Part shown: positions 63,539-64,000 of the stretch, in pieces | Layout of the letters: every line of letters starts with the position of its first letter | How positions within the stretch are numbered: the stretch's first letter is position 1 | NCBI RefSeq assembly: GCF_003449035.1 | Contig: NZ_QRGB01000001.1 | Location: 3,038,001 to 3,102,000, forward strand | Direction: 5' to 3' | Length of the DNA: 64,000 nt | DNA from: Pedobacter indicus | GTDB taxonomy: Bacteria > Bacteroidota > Bacteroidia > Sphingobacteriales > Sphingobacteriaceae | Translations under genes and position numbers: made by a program | Notes under the pieces: model-generated | Told to the model about the DNA's origin: nothing | The model's input: the letters and a program-made list of their open reading frames with translations, nothing else | Database searches by the model: none

Positions 63539-64000
63539 TTAATGAGTCGTCGTCATATCCGAATCAACAACAATGATAAAGTCCGCTAGCTGTCGGTTTC
63601 TCTCATCAAGCTCATCAATCTGATCCTGACTAACGGTCGTAATAGTCAGAATCTTTTTGAGGGGAATATCACGCGACAGGAAATTAACGATCCCCTCTTT
63701 CCGGTCACTGTGATAAGAACCGTTGAGATGTAGGAATACCGTCTTTCTGCCACTATTTTCTAAGGTAAAATGAGCCATCGTAGCATCCTTAACAGCTTGC
63801 GCTTCCATCATATTTTTACCTTTATGGCCTTCTACCATTTTGCTGATTTCTTGATAAGATTTCTGAGTTGTGTCAATTTCGATGGGTAGCGGAGCGATAT
63901 AACTTTTCGCCTGTTCGAAAAGCTCATTCAGCACCCCTATACCGTTATGATAAACAATATTTGCATATCTTCTGGGTATATTGGTGGCAATAAACTTCAA
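63539..64000 (-). CDS. ChaN-like heme-binding/iron-regulated protein (5' end outside window)
   Basis: The 153 visible residues are the C-terminal part of a ChaN/Tiki-like domain: MMEAQAVKDATMAHFTLENSGRKTVFLHLNGSYHSDRKEGIVNFL and a closing DFIIVVDSDM. Family members bind heme in the periplasm or outer membrane. The frame is open to the window edge, so the start is missing. Confidence 0.8.
   Translation of the reverse strand: MKFIATNIPRRYANIVYHNGIGVLNELFEQAKSYIAPLPIEIDTTQKSYQEISKMVEGHKGKNMMEAQAVKDATMAHFTLENSGRKTVFLHLNGSYHSDRKEGIVNFLSRDIPLKKILTITTVSQDQIDELDERNRQLADFIIVVDSDMTTTH

Noticed and set aside
1-64000. tRNA, rRNA and riboswitch genes
   Set aside because: None of the intergenic regions read by eye shows a cloverleaf, rRNA sequence or known riboswitch core.

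Overview
The window reads as chromosome of a member of the Bacteroidota, most likely order Sphingobacteriales (class inferred from gene content only). The signs are a SusC/SusD pair, a BlaI/BlaR1-TonB pair, HisKA_2 histidine kinases with TPR sensors, promoters of the TTG / TAnnTTTG type, and little use of Shine-Dalgarno sequences. Genes are packed tightly, with many 1-50 nt overlaps. Base composition drops in the polysaccharide region (about 22-38 kb) and rises inside one insertion sequence.

Region 1 (1-19749, all + strand) is the 3' part of a hybrid polyketide/non-ribosomal peptide locus. The first protein is cut by the window edge and carries KS-AT-ACP-aminotransferase, which should give a beta-amino acyl chain. 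The second is C-A(N-methyltransferase)-PCP-C-A-PCP-TE. They are followed by a phosphopantetheinyl transferase, an ABC exporter, two glycosyltransferases, a terpenoid-cyclase-fold protein and a UbiA-type prenyltransferase. The likely product is a glycosylated, N-methylated lipopeptide, possibly with an isoprenoid part.

Region 2 (19750-43790) is a Wzx/Wzy-type exopolysaccharide locus in two converging arms. The + arm has two GT2 enzymes, an acyltransferase and a beta-helix lipoprotein that is split by an IS3-family (IS407-like) element. The - arm runs from a histidine kinase and a NarL-type response regulator through a receiver protein, an initiating sugar transferase with a receiver-like domain, a half-size outer-membrane efflux-like protein, a Wzc-like copolymerase, a polymerase, a 28-residue membrane peptide, glycosyltransferases, a flippase and a GMC oxidoreductase with its small subunit. 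An LCP-family transferase is divergent from the kinase.

The strongest new signals are regulatory. A 16-bp inverted repeat close to the NarL 7-2-7 heptamer pattern (TACCTAT-NN-ATRGGTA-like) lies upstream of the PPTase operon, of both arms of the polysaccharide locus and of the kinase/LCP pair. In two promoters it sits at identical spacing from matching -33 and -7 elements. The locus encodes one NarL-type regulator that could bind it. Separately, a 130-bp palindrome built from 11-bp-phased heptamers lies between regions 1 and 2.

Region 3 (43827-56618) is mostly housekeeping: a TPR histidine kinase, the pstSCAB-phoU operon behind a three-repeat Pho-box-like site, a YdeI-like protein, GtrA and CDP-alcohol phosphotransferase proteins, blaI/blaR1-like genes, an NTF2-like secreted protein, a quinone oxidoreductase, a small membrane protein and a VOC-family protein. 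Region 4 (56726-63512) is a polysaccharide utilisation locus (SusC, SusD, LamG lipoprotein, GH144/glucoamylase-like enzyme), probably for a beta-glucan. The window ends inside a ChaN-like gene on the - strand.
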